Of a DNA stretch of 64,000 nt, positions 1-11,165 are shown piece after piece; positions within the stretch are counted from its first letter, which is position 1, and every line of letters begins with the position of its first letter. The stretch lies in contig JARFTV010000009.1 in NCBI GenBank assembly GCA_029289325.1, positions 1 to 64,000 of the forward strand. The letters run 5' to 3'. Below the pieces are notes generated by a model, which was given only the letters and a program-made list of their open reading frames with translations, was not told where the DNA came from and ran no database searches. A program made the translations under genes and the position numbers. The DNA is from Alphaproteobacteria bacterium. Its GTDB lineage: Bacteria; Pseudomonadota; Alphaproteobacteria; Rhodobacterales; Rhodobacteraceae.

Positions 1-1488
1 GGGCTCGGCCGGGTTCTCGACCAGTTCGGCCAGCGACCAGACCCGGACGAGGGCCTGGGTCTCGGGCCGATCGAGGCGGGCGATCAGGTCAGCCTCGATC
101 TTCTGAAGCCGGGCGGCCTCGGCCCGGATCTCGGTGAAGGGGCGGTTCGAGCGCCAGAGCGGGACGGCAAACCCCCCGGTCAGGATGAAAACGCGCGCGT
201 TTGAATCGCCGGCGATGAAACTGGCGATGTCCTGCACGTCCTTGGGGCCGAACTGGAAGCACTGGGTTTCGCCACGCGTGTTCCAGAGCAGGTTGGTGAG
301 GAATGAGCGCGGATTGTAGTCGCGCAGGGCGGCGGTGTCGGTCAGGCCGCCAGTGAAGATCCTTTGATCCTCGGCGAATTCGGCGCGTTCGGGGGCGAAG
401 AGATGGCCGTGGACCCTTGCCCCGGTGGAACGGACCAGCCAGGGGCGAAAGTCCTGGAAAAGCTCGTCAAACCCCTGAAACACGCCATAGGGCGCGGCGG
501 AAGCAATGCCGCCGCGCGCCCGGCTGGGGAAACGGCTTTGGCTGAACAGGCCGGGGCGTCCCTTGACGCGCCTCTCGACCGCCTTGGCGAAGAGGCGGTT
601 GATCTTGACCGGGTTCGGCGCGGGGCGGGTCGGCGCGGGCGGGTCGGTCAGGAAGGTGCGGTACAGCAGGTCAGCCTCGGGCCAGATCTTGCGGGCGACG
701 AAAGCCTCGGACTGGCGGAGGAGGTGGAGATGGTCGTCGTAGAAGACATGCGGGCGGCCCTGAAAGTCGAACTTGCTGAGCGTGAGCGAGCGGCTTTCGA
801 CGCGGGGGGAAACCTGGCGGACCAAGGTCTGGAAGTAGCTTTCGTCGGGAATCCAGACGCGGCGGAAATAGCGGTCGTGGCGGGCACGGTTGGGGTGGTT
901 CAGGATTGCAAGGAGCGAGCGGCGGGTCAGACACCACCACTGGCTGCCGAGATGGGGCACCAGACCCTCGGGGATGCGGCGCTGAAAGCCGATGCGGCGT
1001 TGCAGGCGGACATAGCCGTCGAAGAGGCTGCGCTGCTTCTTCCACGAGAAGGGGAAGCGGAGGGTGAAACGCTCCCTGTCGAGGCCGCCGACGGTCCAGC
1101 CGACATCGGCGGTGGTGACGCTTTCGATGAAATCGGTGTCGGGATGGGCGGCGAGATGGGCCTGAAGCTCGGCCACCGGGCGGATCGGCAGGCAGGCGCC
1201 GGAGGCGAGGAGGACGTGGGTTACCTGGGGGAAGGTGTCGAGGAGGAGGGTGGCGGCGAGGTTGGTGGCCTGGACAAGGCTGAAGGTGCCCCATTCGCAG
1301 GTGACGCGGGCCGAGAAGCGGACGTTGGGCAGATCGGAGAGGGCGGTGGCAAGGGCGTCGCGGGCGGGGTGGGACACGCGGCGGTCGAGGTGGATGACGA
1401 CCGGACAGCCGTTCTCTGCCCAGTGCCGCGCGACCTGGGCGGCGCGGTCAAGCGCGGTGTGACACAACATGACGACGCCGAAACTCAC
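1..1488 (-). CDS. Core-2/I-branching (beta-1,6-N-acetylglucosaminyltransferase-like) glycosyltransferase, 3' end truncated by window edge
   Basis: Open minus frame from a GTG at 1488 (MSFGVVMLCHTALDRAAQVARHWAENGCPVVIHLDRRVSHPARDAL...LLASGACLPIRP...HLGSQWWCLTRRSL) to the window edge with no stop. Its GTG overlaps the TGA of the upstream GT2 gene (GTGA). Confidence 0.75.
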   Translation of the reverse strand, partial: MSFGVVMLCHTALDRAAQVARHWAENGCPVVIHLDRRVSHPARDALATALSDLPNVRFSARVTCEWGTFSLVQATNLAATLLLDTFPQVTHVLLASGACLPIRPVAELQAHLAAHPDTDFIESVTTADVGWTVGGLDRERFTLRFPFSWKKQRSLFDGYVRLQRRIGFQRRIPEGLVPHLGSQWWCLTRRSLLAILNHPNRARHDRYFRRVWIPDESYFQTLVRQVSPRVESRSLTLSKFDFQGRPHVFYDDHLHLLRQSEAFVARKIWPEADLLYRTFLTDPPAPTRPAPNPVKINRLFAKAVERRVKGRPGLFSQSRFPSRARGGIASAAPYGVFQGFDELFQDFRPWLVRSTGARVHGHLFAPERAEFAEDQRIFTGGLTDTAALRDYNPRSFLTNLLWNTRGETQCFQFGPKDVQDIASFIAGDSNARVFILTGGFAVPLWRSNRPFTEIRAEAARLQKIEADLIARLDRPETQALVRVWSLAELVENPAEP

Positions 1489-2495
1489 GCCCAGCTTCCT
1501 TTCGACATCAGTCCGAGAATTTCCAGCTGGCGCCAGTTGATGTACTTCTCGCTGCGGTTGCACCACAGGTCACGCTCGCGGCTGAGCCCCGCCTGATAGG
1601 CGCGGTATTCGTGGCTTTCGGCGTAATGCTGGCCGCGGCGCATCTCTTCCTCGGCCTTGGCGGCGAAGGTGTCGAGGAACTTGGCGTGGAGGAGGCAGCC
1701 CGAGATCTTTTCGCCGCCCGCGTCGTCGTAGGTGAGGTTCAGCCCGCGCGGCAGGAGCATGTGGGTCGAGGAGACATAGGCGTAGGAGCGGTGCCACTTG
1801 ACCAGCGGGATCTTGTTCAGCGCGGGCGCGCGATAGGGGTCGTTGGCGAAGAAGAGCCGCGCGCGGGGGCCGCCCTGGATCCAGAGGTTCAAGAGCGGCC
1901 AGCTGCGGCTGATCGTGTAATTGCCGCTGTCGAAATACTGGGCGATTTCAAAGGGATTCTGCCCCTCGCGGTAGGGCTGTTCGTGCATCGCGCCCTTGGG
2001 ATACATGTCCAGCAGCATCGAGGAGAAGGTCCGCGTCCCGGCGCTGTCCAGCCAGTCGGTGAGCGCGCGGAGGGGGCGGGTCTCGCAGAAGGGGTAGACG
2101 AGGAATTCGTCCACATCGACGGTCAGGCACCAGTTGCCGCTGCCGTAGCGGCCAAGGAGATGCATGATCCAGTCCATCCCGAAACGCGATTGCTTGTAGC
2201 TGGCCTCGGTCTCCCAGAGGGAGACGTCGGGCTGCTCGGCCAGATACTCCCGGGTGCCGTCGGTCGAGCCGTTGTCGACGACAAGGAAGTGGTCGACGCC
2301 GAGATTGCGGTAGTAATCGAGGAAATAGGGCAGGCGGACCCGTTCGTTCCGCATGGTCGAGAACAGCAGGATCGGTTGCCGGCGCAGGCCCTGCATCCGC
2401 TGCGTGACCGGCGTCAGCTGCCGCCGCTTGAGAAAGGCGCGCCACAAGAGCCGTTTTCGGCGCAGGCGAAGGCGATAGATCGATGTCAGGCGCAT
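1485..2495 (-). CDS. glycosyltransferase family 2 protein
   Basis: 336 aa ORF with ILLFSTMRNERVRLPYFLDYYRNLGVDHFLVVDNGSTDGT and a DVDEF acidic motif. Confidence 0.88.
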   Translation of the reverse strand: MRLTSIYRLRLRRKRLLWRAFLKRRQLTPVTQRMQGLRRQPILLFSTMRNERVRLPYFLDYYRNLGVDHFLVVDNGSTDGTREYLAEQPDVSLWETEASYKQSRFGMDWIMHLLGRYGSGNWCLTVDVDEFLVYPFCETRPLRALTDWLDSAGTRTFSSMLLDMYPKGAMHEQPYREGQNPFEIAQYFDSGNYTISRSWPLLNLWIQGGPRARLFFANDPYRAPALNKIPLVKWHRSYAYVSSTHMLLPRGLNLTYDDAGGEKISGCLLHAKFLDTFAAKAEEEMRRGQHYAESHEYRAYQAGLSRERDLWCNRSEKYINWRQLEILGLMSKGSWA

Positions 2496-2505
2496 TGCGT
2501 CACGC

Positions 2506-3576
2506 TCAAACCCAGCCCCCGCGCGACATGAGCCCGAGAGCCTCCAGCTGACGCCAGCCGGTGTAGCGGGTCGAGGCGGAGGTATGCAACACCGGGTCGC
2601 GGATCAAGTTATCGTAATAGCTGGCATAGTGTGCGCCATTTGCGAAATGCTCGCCCCGCGCCTTTTCCTCGGCCGAGCGCTCGACGATGCCGGGGAGGAA
2701 TTTGGTGTGGAGGAGGACGCCGGAGGTCAGCTCTCCTCCATCCGTGGCGTAGACCTCATTCAGGCGCGGCGGCAGGAGCGCGTGGGTGGAGTTGACATAG
2801 GCGTAACGCCAGTGCCAGCGGACCAGCGGTATCTTGTTCAGCGTCGGCGCCTGACGTGGGGTCGTGGCGAAGAAGGCCCGCGCCCGCGCGCCGCCCTGGA
2901 TCCAGAGGTTGCGCATCCGGGGCTGGACCTGGACCTGATAGTTCCCGGCGTCGAACCATTGCAGGACCTGCGTCGGGTCCTGCCCCGGCGCGTATTGCGT
3001 CTGCGAGACATGGCCCTTGGGATAAAGGTCCACCGTCAGCGCGCCAAGGCTGGGCTGGCCCTGCCTATCCAGCCAGTCGGTCAGCGCGGGCAGGGGGCGG
3101 GTCTGCCAATGGGGATAGACCAGGATTTCGTCCGCATCGAGCGTCAGGCACCAATGACCGTGACCGTGGCGCAGCTGAAGCCAGGTCAGCCAGTCCATCC
3201 CGAAGCGCGAGGCCTTGTAGCTGGCGCCAGTCTGCCAGAGCGAGACATCAGGCTGGTCGCGCAGAAGCTGGACCGTGCCGTCGGTGCTGGCGTTGTCCAC
3301 CATCAGGAAGTGACGGACGCCCAGACGGCGGTGATGGTCCAGCACGAAGGGCAGGCGCTGCGCTTCGTTCCTGACGCAGAGAAAGCCAAGGATATCGTTG
3401 CGCCGGATCGCGGCGGTGCGGTCGGCGACCGGGCTTAGCTGGCGACGGCGGTGCAGGGCGCGGGCCAGCAGCAGGCGGCGGCGATTGCGCAGGCGGTAGG
3501 CCTGCCAAAGCGTCGAGGGACTGCGGTCGGGTTCGCGCAGCATGGCGATCGGGAAAGCGTGCGGCAGCGCGGACAC
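2506..3576 (-). CDS. glycosyltransferase family 2 protein (paralogue of 1485..2495)
   Basis: 356 aa ORF with FLCVRNEAQRLPFVLDHHRRLGVRHFLMVDNASTDGT, LDADEI and WIQGGARARAFF, collinear with its neighbour. Confidence 0.88.
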   Translation of the reverse strand: MSALPHAFPIAMLREPDRSPSTLWQAYRLRNRRRLLLARALHRRRQLSPVADRTAAIRRNDILGFLCVRNEAQRLPFVLDHHRRLGVRHFLMVDNASTDGTVQLLRDQPDVSLWQTGASYKASRFGMDWLTWLQLRHGHGHWCLTLDADEILVYPHWQTRPLPALTDWLDRQGQPSLGALTVDLYPKGHVSQTQYAPGQDPTQVLQWFDAGNYQVQVQPRMRNLWIQGGARARAFFATTPRQAPTLNKIPLVRWHWRYAYVNSTHALLPPRLNEVYATDGGELTSGVLLHTKFLPGIVERSAEEKARGEHFANGAHYASYYDNLIRDPVLHTSASTRYTGWRQLEALGLMSRGGWV

Positions 3577-3585
3577 GGCAAAAGC

Positions 3586-4482
3586 CTATTGCGCCGCCTT
3601 CTGCATGGCGAGGAGTTCATGCAGGAAGGTCTCAAACTCGGCACCAAGGTCGGGGCGGGACAGGCCGAAGGCGACGGTGGCCTGCAGGAAGCCGCTTTTG
3701 GATCCGCAATCGTAACGCTGGCCACGGAACCGCAGGCCGTGGACCCCCTCGGGCGACCCGACCTCATCGGCGATGGCATCGGTAAGCTGGATCTCGCCCC
3801 CCGCACCCTGCTTCATCCGGTTGAGATTGGTCAGGACCTTGGGCGTAAGGATATAGCGGCCAATCACCGCCAGATTGGACGGCGCATCCGCGGCCTTCGG
3901 CTTTTCGACCATGCCCCTGACCCGGACGATCGAGCCCATGTCCTGCCCGACGTCCAGCACGCCATAGGATGAGATGCGTTCGGGCGCGACCTCCATCGCG
4001 GCGACCATGCAGCCGCCGGTTTCGGCATGCGCCTCGACCATCTGTTGCAGACAGGGCGTTTCCGCGGCGATCACGTCATCGGGCAGAAGGACGGCGAAGG
4101 GTTCATTCCCGACGAGGCGGCGGGCGCACCAGACGGCGTGGCCAAGGCCCATGGCCCGGTTCTGCCGGAGATAGGCGATGGCGCCCGAATCCATGTTGGT
4201 GTCCTTGAGGATCTCCAGCAGGTCGGACTTGCCCTTCTTGCGCAGTTCGGATTCCAGCTCGGGCGAGTGGTCGAAGTAATCTTCCAGCGCAGATTTGCCG
4301 CGCGCGGTGACGAAGATGAATTCCTTGATCCCTGCGGCGCGGGCTTCGTCGATGGCGTATTGGATCAGGGGCCGGTCGACGAGAGTCATGATCTCTTTCG
4401 GGATCGACTTGGTCGCAGGAAGGAAGCGCGTGCCAAGACCCGCGACGGGGAAGACGGCCTTGGTGATCTTCTTGGTCTTCAT
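3586..4482 (-). CDS. galU: UTP--glucose-1-phosphate uridylyltransferase
   Basis: KAVFPVAGLGTRFLPATKSIPKEIMTLVDRPLIQYAIDEARAAGI is the GalU N-terminus. Start chosen at MKTKK; the listed ORF extends to 4509. Confidence 0.93.
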   Translation of the reverse strand: MKTKKITKAVFPVAGLGTRFLPATKSIPKEIMTLVDRPLIQYAIDEARAAGIKEFIFVTARGKSALEDYFDHSPELESELRKKGKSDLLEILKDTNMDSGAIAYLRQNRAMGLGHAVWCARRLVGNEPFAVLLPDDVIAAETPCLQQMVEAHAETGGCMVAAMEVAPERISSYGVLDVGQDMGSIVRVRGMVEKPKAADAPSNLAVIGRYILTPKVLTNLNRMKQGAGGEIQLTDAIADEVGSPEGVHGLRFRGQRYDCGSKSGFLQATVAFGLSRPDLGAEFETFLHELLAMQKAAQ

Positions 4483-4636
4483 CGAACTCGTTCCACTGCT
4501 GACAGCCAACCGGTCACGGCTGTCGTCACTTGCCGACCGATTCTGACCTTATCCGGGCAGAGGTGCGGCATTCTCAAATGTGCACGTGTCTGTTTTGTGT
4601 TGCACGCAAAAACTTGCCGGCGCGCGGGCCGGGCGA

Positions 4637-5437
4637 TTATTGGGCCAGATTCGGCCGATCTCTGAGCATCTCCTCGATCACCGGGACGTCTGACGGATTG
4701 TTCAGCTCCCAGAAGGCGTGGCCACGGGCCTCGACCTCGACACAAAGGACGGGGCGGCCGTTTTCCAGGAAGCGGAGTTGTTCCAGCCCCTCCAGCGTTT
4801 CCAGCGGGCCGATGGGCCAGGCGGGATAGGTGGACAGCGCGGCGGGGCGGTAGGCGTAGACGCCGACATGGTGGAAGACGGGCGTGGGTTCGTCCGGGCC
4901 GTAGGCGCGGCCGGTGTAGGGGATGACCTCCTTGGAGAAGTAGAGCGCGCGGCCCCCGGCGCCGAAGACGGCGGTGGTGCCGCCGACCCGCCCGGCGCGG
5001 CGGTCGTCGAGGAAGCCCTGGACCATGCGCCCGGTGCAGCGCAGGACCGGGGTGGCGATATCGGCCTCGGGGTCATTTGCAAGGCCCTTGACCAGATGTT
5101 CCACGAACCAGGCGGGGGTCAGGGGGGCGTCGCCCTGCAGGTTCACGATGACGTCGTAGCCGGTGAGTTGCGCGGCCACCTCGGCGCAGCGTTCGGTGCC
5201 GTTGCGGGCGTCGGAGGAGGTCATCACCACATCGGCCCCGAAGGCGCTTGCGTGGTCGGCGATGCGGCTGTCGTCGGTCGCGACCACGACGCGGTCGATG
5301 CCCTGGACGGCCATCGCGGCCTCCCAGCTGCGGCGGATCAGGGTCTTTTCGCCATCGGGGCCGCGCAGCGCAACCAGCGGCTTGCCGGGGTAGCGGGTCG
5401 AGGCATAGCGGGCGGGAATGGCGATCAGGGTCTTCAT
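4637..5437 (-). CDS. kdsB: 3-deoxy-manno-octulosonate cytidylyltransferase (CMP-KDO synthetase)
   Basis: MKTLIAIPARYASTRYPGKPL...VNLQGDAPL...LETLEGLEQLRFLENG. ATGA overlap with the cysQ stop. Confidence 0.9.
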   Translation of the reverse strand: MKTLIAIPARYASTRYPGKPLVALRGPDGEKTLIRRSWEAAMAVQGIDRVVVATDDSRIADHASAFGADVVMTSSDARNGTERCAEVAAQLTGYDVIVNLQGDAPLTPAWFVEHLVKGLANDPEADIATPVLRCTGRMVQGFLDDRRAGRVGGTTAVFGAGGRALYFSKEVIPYTGRAYGPDEPTPVFHHVGVYAYRPAALSTYPAWPIGPLETLEGLEQLRFLENGRPVLCVEVEARGHAFWELNNPSDVPVIEEMLRDRPNLAQ

Positions 5438-6222
5438 TTCAGCGCAACCCCGGGGGCGAAGGCGATGAAGAACGGGTTGTCCCAGCCGGGCTTGCCATAG
5501 GCGAGCGGCTGGTGGTCGTCGAAGCGGACGGTGCTGCCGCCAGCGCCCCGCAGGACCGCGTCCCCCGCGGCGGTGTCCCATTCCATCGTGCGGCCAAGGC
5601 GGGGGTAGAGGTCGGCCTCGCCGGTGGCGACGAGGCAGAACTTGAGACTGGACCCGGCCGAGGTCATGTCCTTGACCGAATAGCGCGAGATGTAGTCGTC
5701 GGTCGCCTGGTCGCGGTGGGACTTGGAGGCGACGACCATCAGCGCGGCGTTGTCGGGGGTGGAGACCCTAAGCGGCGTCACGGCCCCGGCCGCAGGGCCG
5801 AAGGGCCCGGTTTCCTCGACCGAGGTGCCGTCGGGCAGGGTGTAGAACAGGCGGCCCTTGGCAGGGGCATAGACGACGCCGTGGGTCGGGATGCCGTCCT
5901 GGACATAGGCGATGTTGACGGTGAAATCGCCCCGGCGCTGGACGAATTCCTTGGTGCCGTCCAGCGGGTCGACGATGAAGAAGGTGCTGGCCGTCAGGGC
6001 GTGGCTGGCCGACTGCTCTTCGGTGATCAGCGGCACGTCGGGGAAGGCCTCGCGCAGGCCGGCCGAGATCACGGCATCGGCGGCCTCGTCCGCCTCGGTG
6101 ACCGGAGAGGCGTCACCCTTGGCGCGGACCTCGAAATCGGGGCGGCCGTAGACTTCCAGGATCGCCTCACCCCCCGCCAGGGCCAGTCGCCGCATCAGCG
6201 GAACAAGCGTGTCGAAGTCCAT
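5434..6222 (-). CDS. cysQ: 3'(2'),5'-bisphosphate nucleotidase
   Basis: Inositol-phosphatase motifs PLITEEQSAS...FFIVDPLDGTKEFVQRRGDFTVNIA and EWDTAAGDAVL. Confidence 0.9.
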   Translation of the reverse strand: MDFDTLVPLMRRLALAGGEAILEVYGRPDFEVRAKGDASPVTEADEAADAVISAGLREAFPDVPLITEEQSASHALTASTFFIVDPLDGTKEFVQRRGDFTVNIAYVQDGIPTHGVVYAPAKGRLFYTLPDGTSVEETGPFGPAAGAVTPLRVSTPDNAALMVVASKSHRDQATDDYISRYSVKDMTSAGSSLKFCLVATGEADLYPRLGRTMEWDTAAGDAVLRGAGGSTVRFDDHQPLAYGKPGWDNPFFIAFAPGVALK

Positions 6223-6330
6223 GGTCTCTCCTGCGCGATTGACTGTGCGATGGTCGCCCTTATCCTTCGCGCGTAACGGAACGGCAAGGTTTGCCTGCCA
6301 TTCTTGCCCGAGAGGATGTAAGGACCAGGG

Positions 6331-7155
6331 ATGTTCCGCCACCGCCCGCTATCGACCTCTCCGCTTGGCAAGGCGTTCGAGACGCTGGAACTGATCTTCC
6401 ATGCCGCCGTGCGCGACCTGCGCAAGTCGAACGGCAATGCGGTGCTGGGCCTGCTGATGACCATCATCCAGTCGCTGATCCTGGTCCTGGTCATGTATTT
6501 CCTGTTCCAGATCCTTGGGATGCGCCGGATCGCGGTGCGCGGCGACTTTCTTCTGTACGTGATGTCCGGCGTCTTCATGTTCATGACGCATATCAAGGCG
6601 ATCGGCGCTGTCAGCGGGGCCGAGGGGCCGGCCTCGCCCATGATGATGCACGGGCCGATGAACCCGATCATCTCGATCTGCGCGGCGGCCTTGTCCACGC
6701 TGTACCAGCAGACGCTGTCGGCGGCGGTGATCCTTTTCTTCTATCACGCCGTCTTTACCCCGATCACCATCGAGGACCCGGTGGGGATGCTGGGGATGTT
6801 CCTTCTGTCCTGGTTCAGCGGGGTGGGAATCGGTATGGTCCTGATGGCCGCAAGGCCCTGGCAGCCAGAGCTGGCCACGATCCTGACCACTCTGTTGAAG
6901 CGGGTGAACATGGTGGCCTCGGGCAAGATGCTGCTGGTCAACAACACCCCGCCGGGCATCCGCGCCATGTTCGACTGGAACCCCTTGTTTCACACCATCG
7001 ACCAGTCGCGGGGCTTCATCTTCCTGAACTATGCGCCGCGCTATACCTCGGTCGAATATCCGGTGATCATCGCAATGGTCTGCGTGATGATCGGATTGAT
7101 GATGGAATTCTTCACCCGACAGCACATGTCCGCCAGCTGGAACAAGCGCCGATGA
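6331..7155 (+). CDS. ABC-2 type (polysaccharide-export-like) transporter permease
   Basis: 274 aa multi-TM protein (MFRHRPLSTSPLGKAFETLELIFHAAVRDLRKSNGNAVLG...). No adjacent ATPase. Confidence 0.78.
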   Translation: MFRHRPLSTSPLGKAFETLELIFHAAVRDLRKSNGNAVLGLLMTIIQSLILVLVMYFLFQILGMRRIAVRGDFLLYVMSGVFMFMTHIKAIGAVSGAEGPASPMMMHGPMNPIISICAAALSTLYQQTLSAAVILFFYHAVFTPITIEDPVGMLGMFLLSWFSGVGIGMVLMAARPWQPELATILTTLLKRVNMVASGKMLLVNNTPPGIRAMFDWNPLFHTIDQSRGFIFLNYAPRYTSVEYPVIIAMVCVMIGLMMEFFTRQHMSASWNKRR

Positions 7156-7763
7156 TCCGACTTGCCTGCCTATTCCTGCTTCTGTCCCTGCAGTCTGTGA
7201 TGGCGGAGGATCTGCCCGCGCAGTTCCGGGTCGAGGGCGTCGCCGCCGACGATGTGCTGAACATCCGCGCGGAACCCCGGGCCAGCTCGGCCAGAGTCGG
7301 GGCGCTGGGGCCCTATACGACCGATGTCGAGGTGCTGGCCCTGTCCGCGAACGGGCGCTGGGGCCGGATCGGGATACCCGAAGGGAACGGCTGGGTCGCG
7401 ATGCGCTACCTTGCCCGTCAGCCGCTGCCCGAGGGGCAGGTGATCCCGCGCCCGCTGTCCTGCCTGGGGACCGAGCCGTTCTGGCGGATCGGCCTTTTGC
7501 GGCGGGGCGACGAATTCCAGCGGATGGGCGAGGATCGCGCGGACCTGGAACCGGTCGCCGAGACGGCGGGCGAGGACGGCTATCAGGCGGAACTTTCAGC
7601 CGCTGATGGCACGAATTACCGCCTGGAGGTGACGCGCGGACAGTGCAGCGACGGCATGTCGGACCGGGAATTCGGCTGGTCGGCGCGGCTGTCCCTGCGG
7701 GGCACCCAGGGCCCGGAAACGCTGGCGGGGTGCTGCACCCTGGACCATCGCCAGGGAGAGTGA
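7152..7763 (+). CDS. secreted SH3-domain protein with COG3650-like C-terminal domain
   Basis: Signal peptide, SH3 signature DDVLNIRAEPRASSARVG, then CLGTEPFWRI...CSDGMSDREFGWSA. ATGA overlap with the permease stop. Confidence 0.75.
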   Translation: MIRLACLFLLLSLQSVMAEDLPAQFRVEGVAADDVLNIRAEPRASSARVGALGPYTTDVEVLALSANGRWGRIGIPEGNGWVAMRYLARQPLPEGQVIPRPLSCLGTEPFWRIGLLRRGDEFQRMGEDRADLEPVAETAGEDGYQAELSAADGTNYRLEVTRGQCSDGMSDREFGWSARLSLRGTQGPETLAGCCTLDHRQGE

Positions 7764-7813
7764 GCGGCAGGACCGGGGTGCTGCAAATTTGCCGCAGAAG
7801 CCCCGCCGCCACC

Positions 7814-7842
7814 GTTGCAGGGCAGAACGGCTCTGCCTATAT
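7814..7842 (+). promoter_or_regulatory. candidate RpoH-type promoter of dnaK
   Basis: GTTG-N18-CCTATATACG, close to the alphaproteobacterial RpoH consensus CTTG-N17-CYTATNTNNG, about 110 bp before dnaK. Confidence 0.55.
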
Positions 7843-7949
7843 ACGCCAAGTCCGGCGGGGCGTGCCCCATGCCGAAACACCCCCGACCCCGTGTGCCGAA
7901 GTCTCCGGGCTCTGGGTCGGAAGATCGCCTGAACGAAAGGGATTAAAAC

Positions 7950-9857
<1,908 letters not shown>

Positions 9858-9876
9858 GCCGCGGGATTCGGGAAAG

Positions 9877-9902
9877 GGGGCGGTCTGGCAACGGACCGCC
9901 CC
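9877..9902 (+). other. dnaK-dnaJ intercistronic hairpin
   Basis: GGGGCGGTC-TGGCAACG-GACCGCCCC, 9-bp perfect stem with 8-nt loop and no following T-run. Confidence 0.6.
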
Positions 9903-9929
9903 TCCTCGGTTCCTCATGGGGGTTTTGCC

Positions 9930-11078
9930 GTGGCAAAGCGCGATTATTACGAAGTGCTCGGGGTGAAGAAGGGCGCTTCGGCCGACGAGCTGAAGAAGGC
10001 TTACCGGACGAAGGCCAAGGAACTGCACCCTGACCGGAATTCCGACAATCCGCAGGCCGAGGCCCAGTTCAAGGAAGTGAACGAGGCCTATGACTGCCTG
10101 AAGGACGAGCAGAAGAAGGCCGCCTATGATCGCTTCGGCCATGCCGCCTTTGAGGGCGGGATGGGCGGCGGGCCGCGGCCGGGCGGCTATGGCCAGCAGG
10201 GCGACTTCGCCAGCGCCTTCTCGGATGTGTTCGAGGACCTGTTCGGCGATTTCATGGGTGGCCGCGGTGGCGGCGGCGGGCGGAGCCGGGCGCAGCGCGG
10301 CTCGGACCTGCGGTACAACCTGCGGGTGACGCTGGAAGAAGCCTATACGGGCGTCCAGAAAACGATCAACGTGCCGACCTCGACCACCTGCGACACCTGC
10401 CACGGCACGGGCGCGGAAGGCGGGGCGGAGCCGGTGACCTGCCCGACCTGTTCCGGGATGGGCAAGGTCCGGGCACAGCAGGGCTTCTTCACGGTGGAGC
10501 GTACCTGCCCGGCCTGCAACGGCATGGGCCAGATCATCAAGAACCCCTGCCGCAGCTGCGGCGGCCAGGGTCGCACGCAGAAAGAGCGGACCCTCTCGGT
10601 CAACATCCCGCAAGGGGTGGAGACCGGGACGCGGATCCGACTGGCCGGAGAGGGCGAAGCCGGCCTGCGCGGCGGACCGTCGGGCGACCTGTACATCTTC
10701 ATCGAGGTGAAGGAGCACGCGATCTTCCAGCGTGACGGCGTGCATCTGTTCTGCCGCGTGCCGGTCTCGATGCCCACGGCCGCCCTGGGCGGCGAGGTGG
10801 AGGTGCCCACGATCGACGGCGGCCGCGCCAGGGTGAAGGTGCCGGCGGGTGCCCAGACCGGCAAGCAGATGCGGCTGCGGATGAAGGGGATGCCCGCGCT
10901 GCGCAGCGGGAATACCGGGGACATGGTGATCGAGCTGGCGGTCGAAACTCCGGTCAACCTGACCAGCCGGCAGCGGGAGCTCTTGCGCGAGTTCGAGAAG
11001 CTGAGCGAGGAGAACAATCCGGAAAGCTCGAGCTTCTTCTCGAAGGTCAAGGGCTTCTGGGACGGGATGAAGGGCTGA
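9930..11078 (+). CDS. dnaJ: molecular chaperone DnaJ
   Basis: J-domain with HPD, G-rich region, four CxxCxGxG-type zinc repeats. Confidence 0.98.
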   Translation: MAKRDYYEVLGVKKGASADELKKAYRTKAKELHPDRNSDNPQAEAQFKEVNEAYDCLKDEQKKAAYDRFGHAAFEGGMGGGPRPGGYGQQGDFASAFSDVFEDLFGDFMGGRGGGGGRSRAQRGSDLRYNLRVTLEEAYTGVQKTINVPTSTTCDTCHGTGAEGGAEPVTCPTCSGMGKVRAQQGFFTVERTCPACNGMGQIIKNPCRSCGGQGRTQKERTLSVNIPQGVETGTRIRLAGEGEAGLRGGPSGDLYIFIEVKEHAIFQRDGVHLFCRVPVSMPTAALGGEVEVPTIDGGRARVKVPAGAQTGKQMRLRMKGMPALRSGNTGDMVIELAVETPVNLTSRQRELLREFEKLSEENNPESSSFFSKVKGFWDGMKG

Positions 11079-11083
11079 CGATG

Positions 11084-11111
11084 GTAGGGTGGGCAATATT
11101 GCCCACCCTAC
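11084..11111. repeat. perfect 28-bp palindrome GTAGGGTGGGCAATATTGCCCACCCTAC
   Basis: Both 14-nt halves are exact reverse complements with no spacer; 6 bp after the dnaJ stop. Confidence 0.8.
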
Positions 11112-11165
11112 GATCTTCGCCACCTGTTAACCGTTCCTCAACCTTGTGGCGGCAGTCTGGGAGGC

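Noticed and set aside
364-2531. Long plus-strand ORFs 364..1596 and 1611..2531
   Set aside because: Opposite to the glycosyltransferase genes; composition typical of reverse-complement frames.
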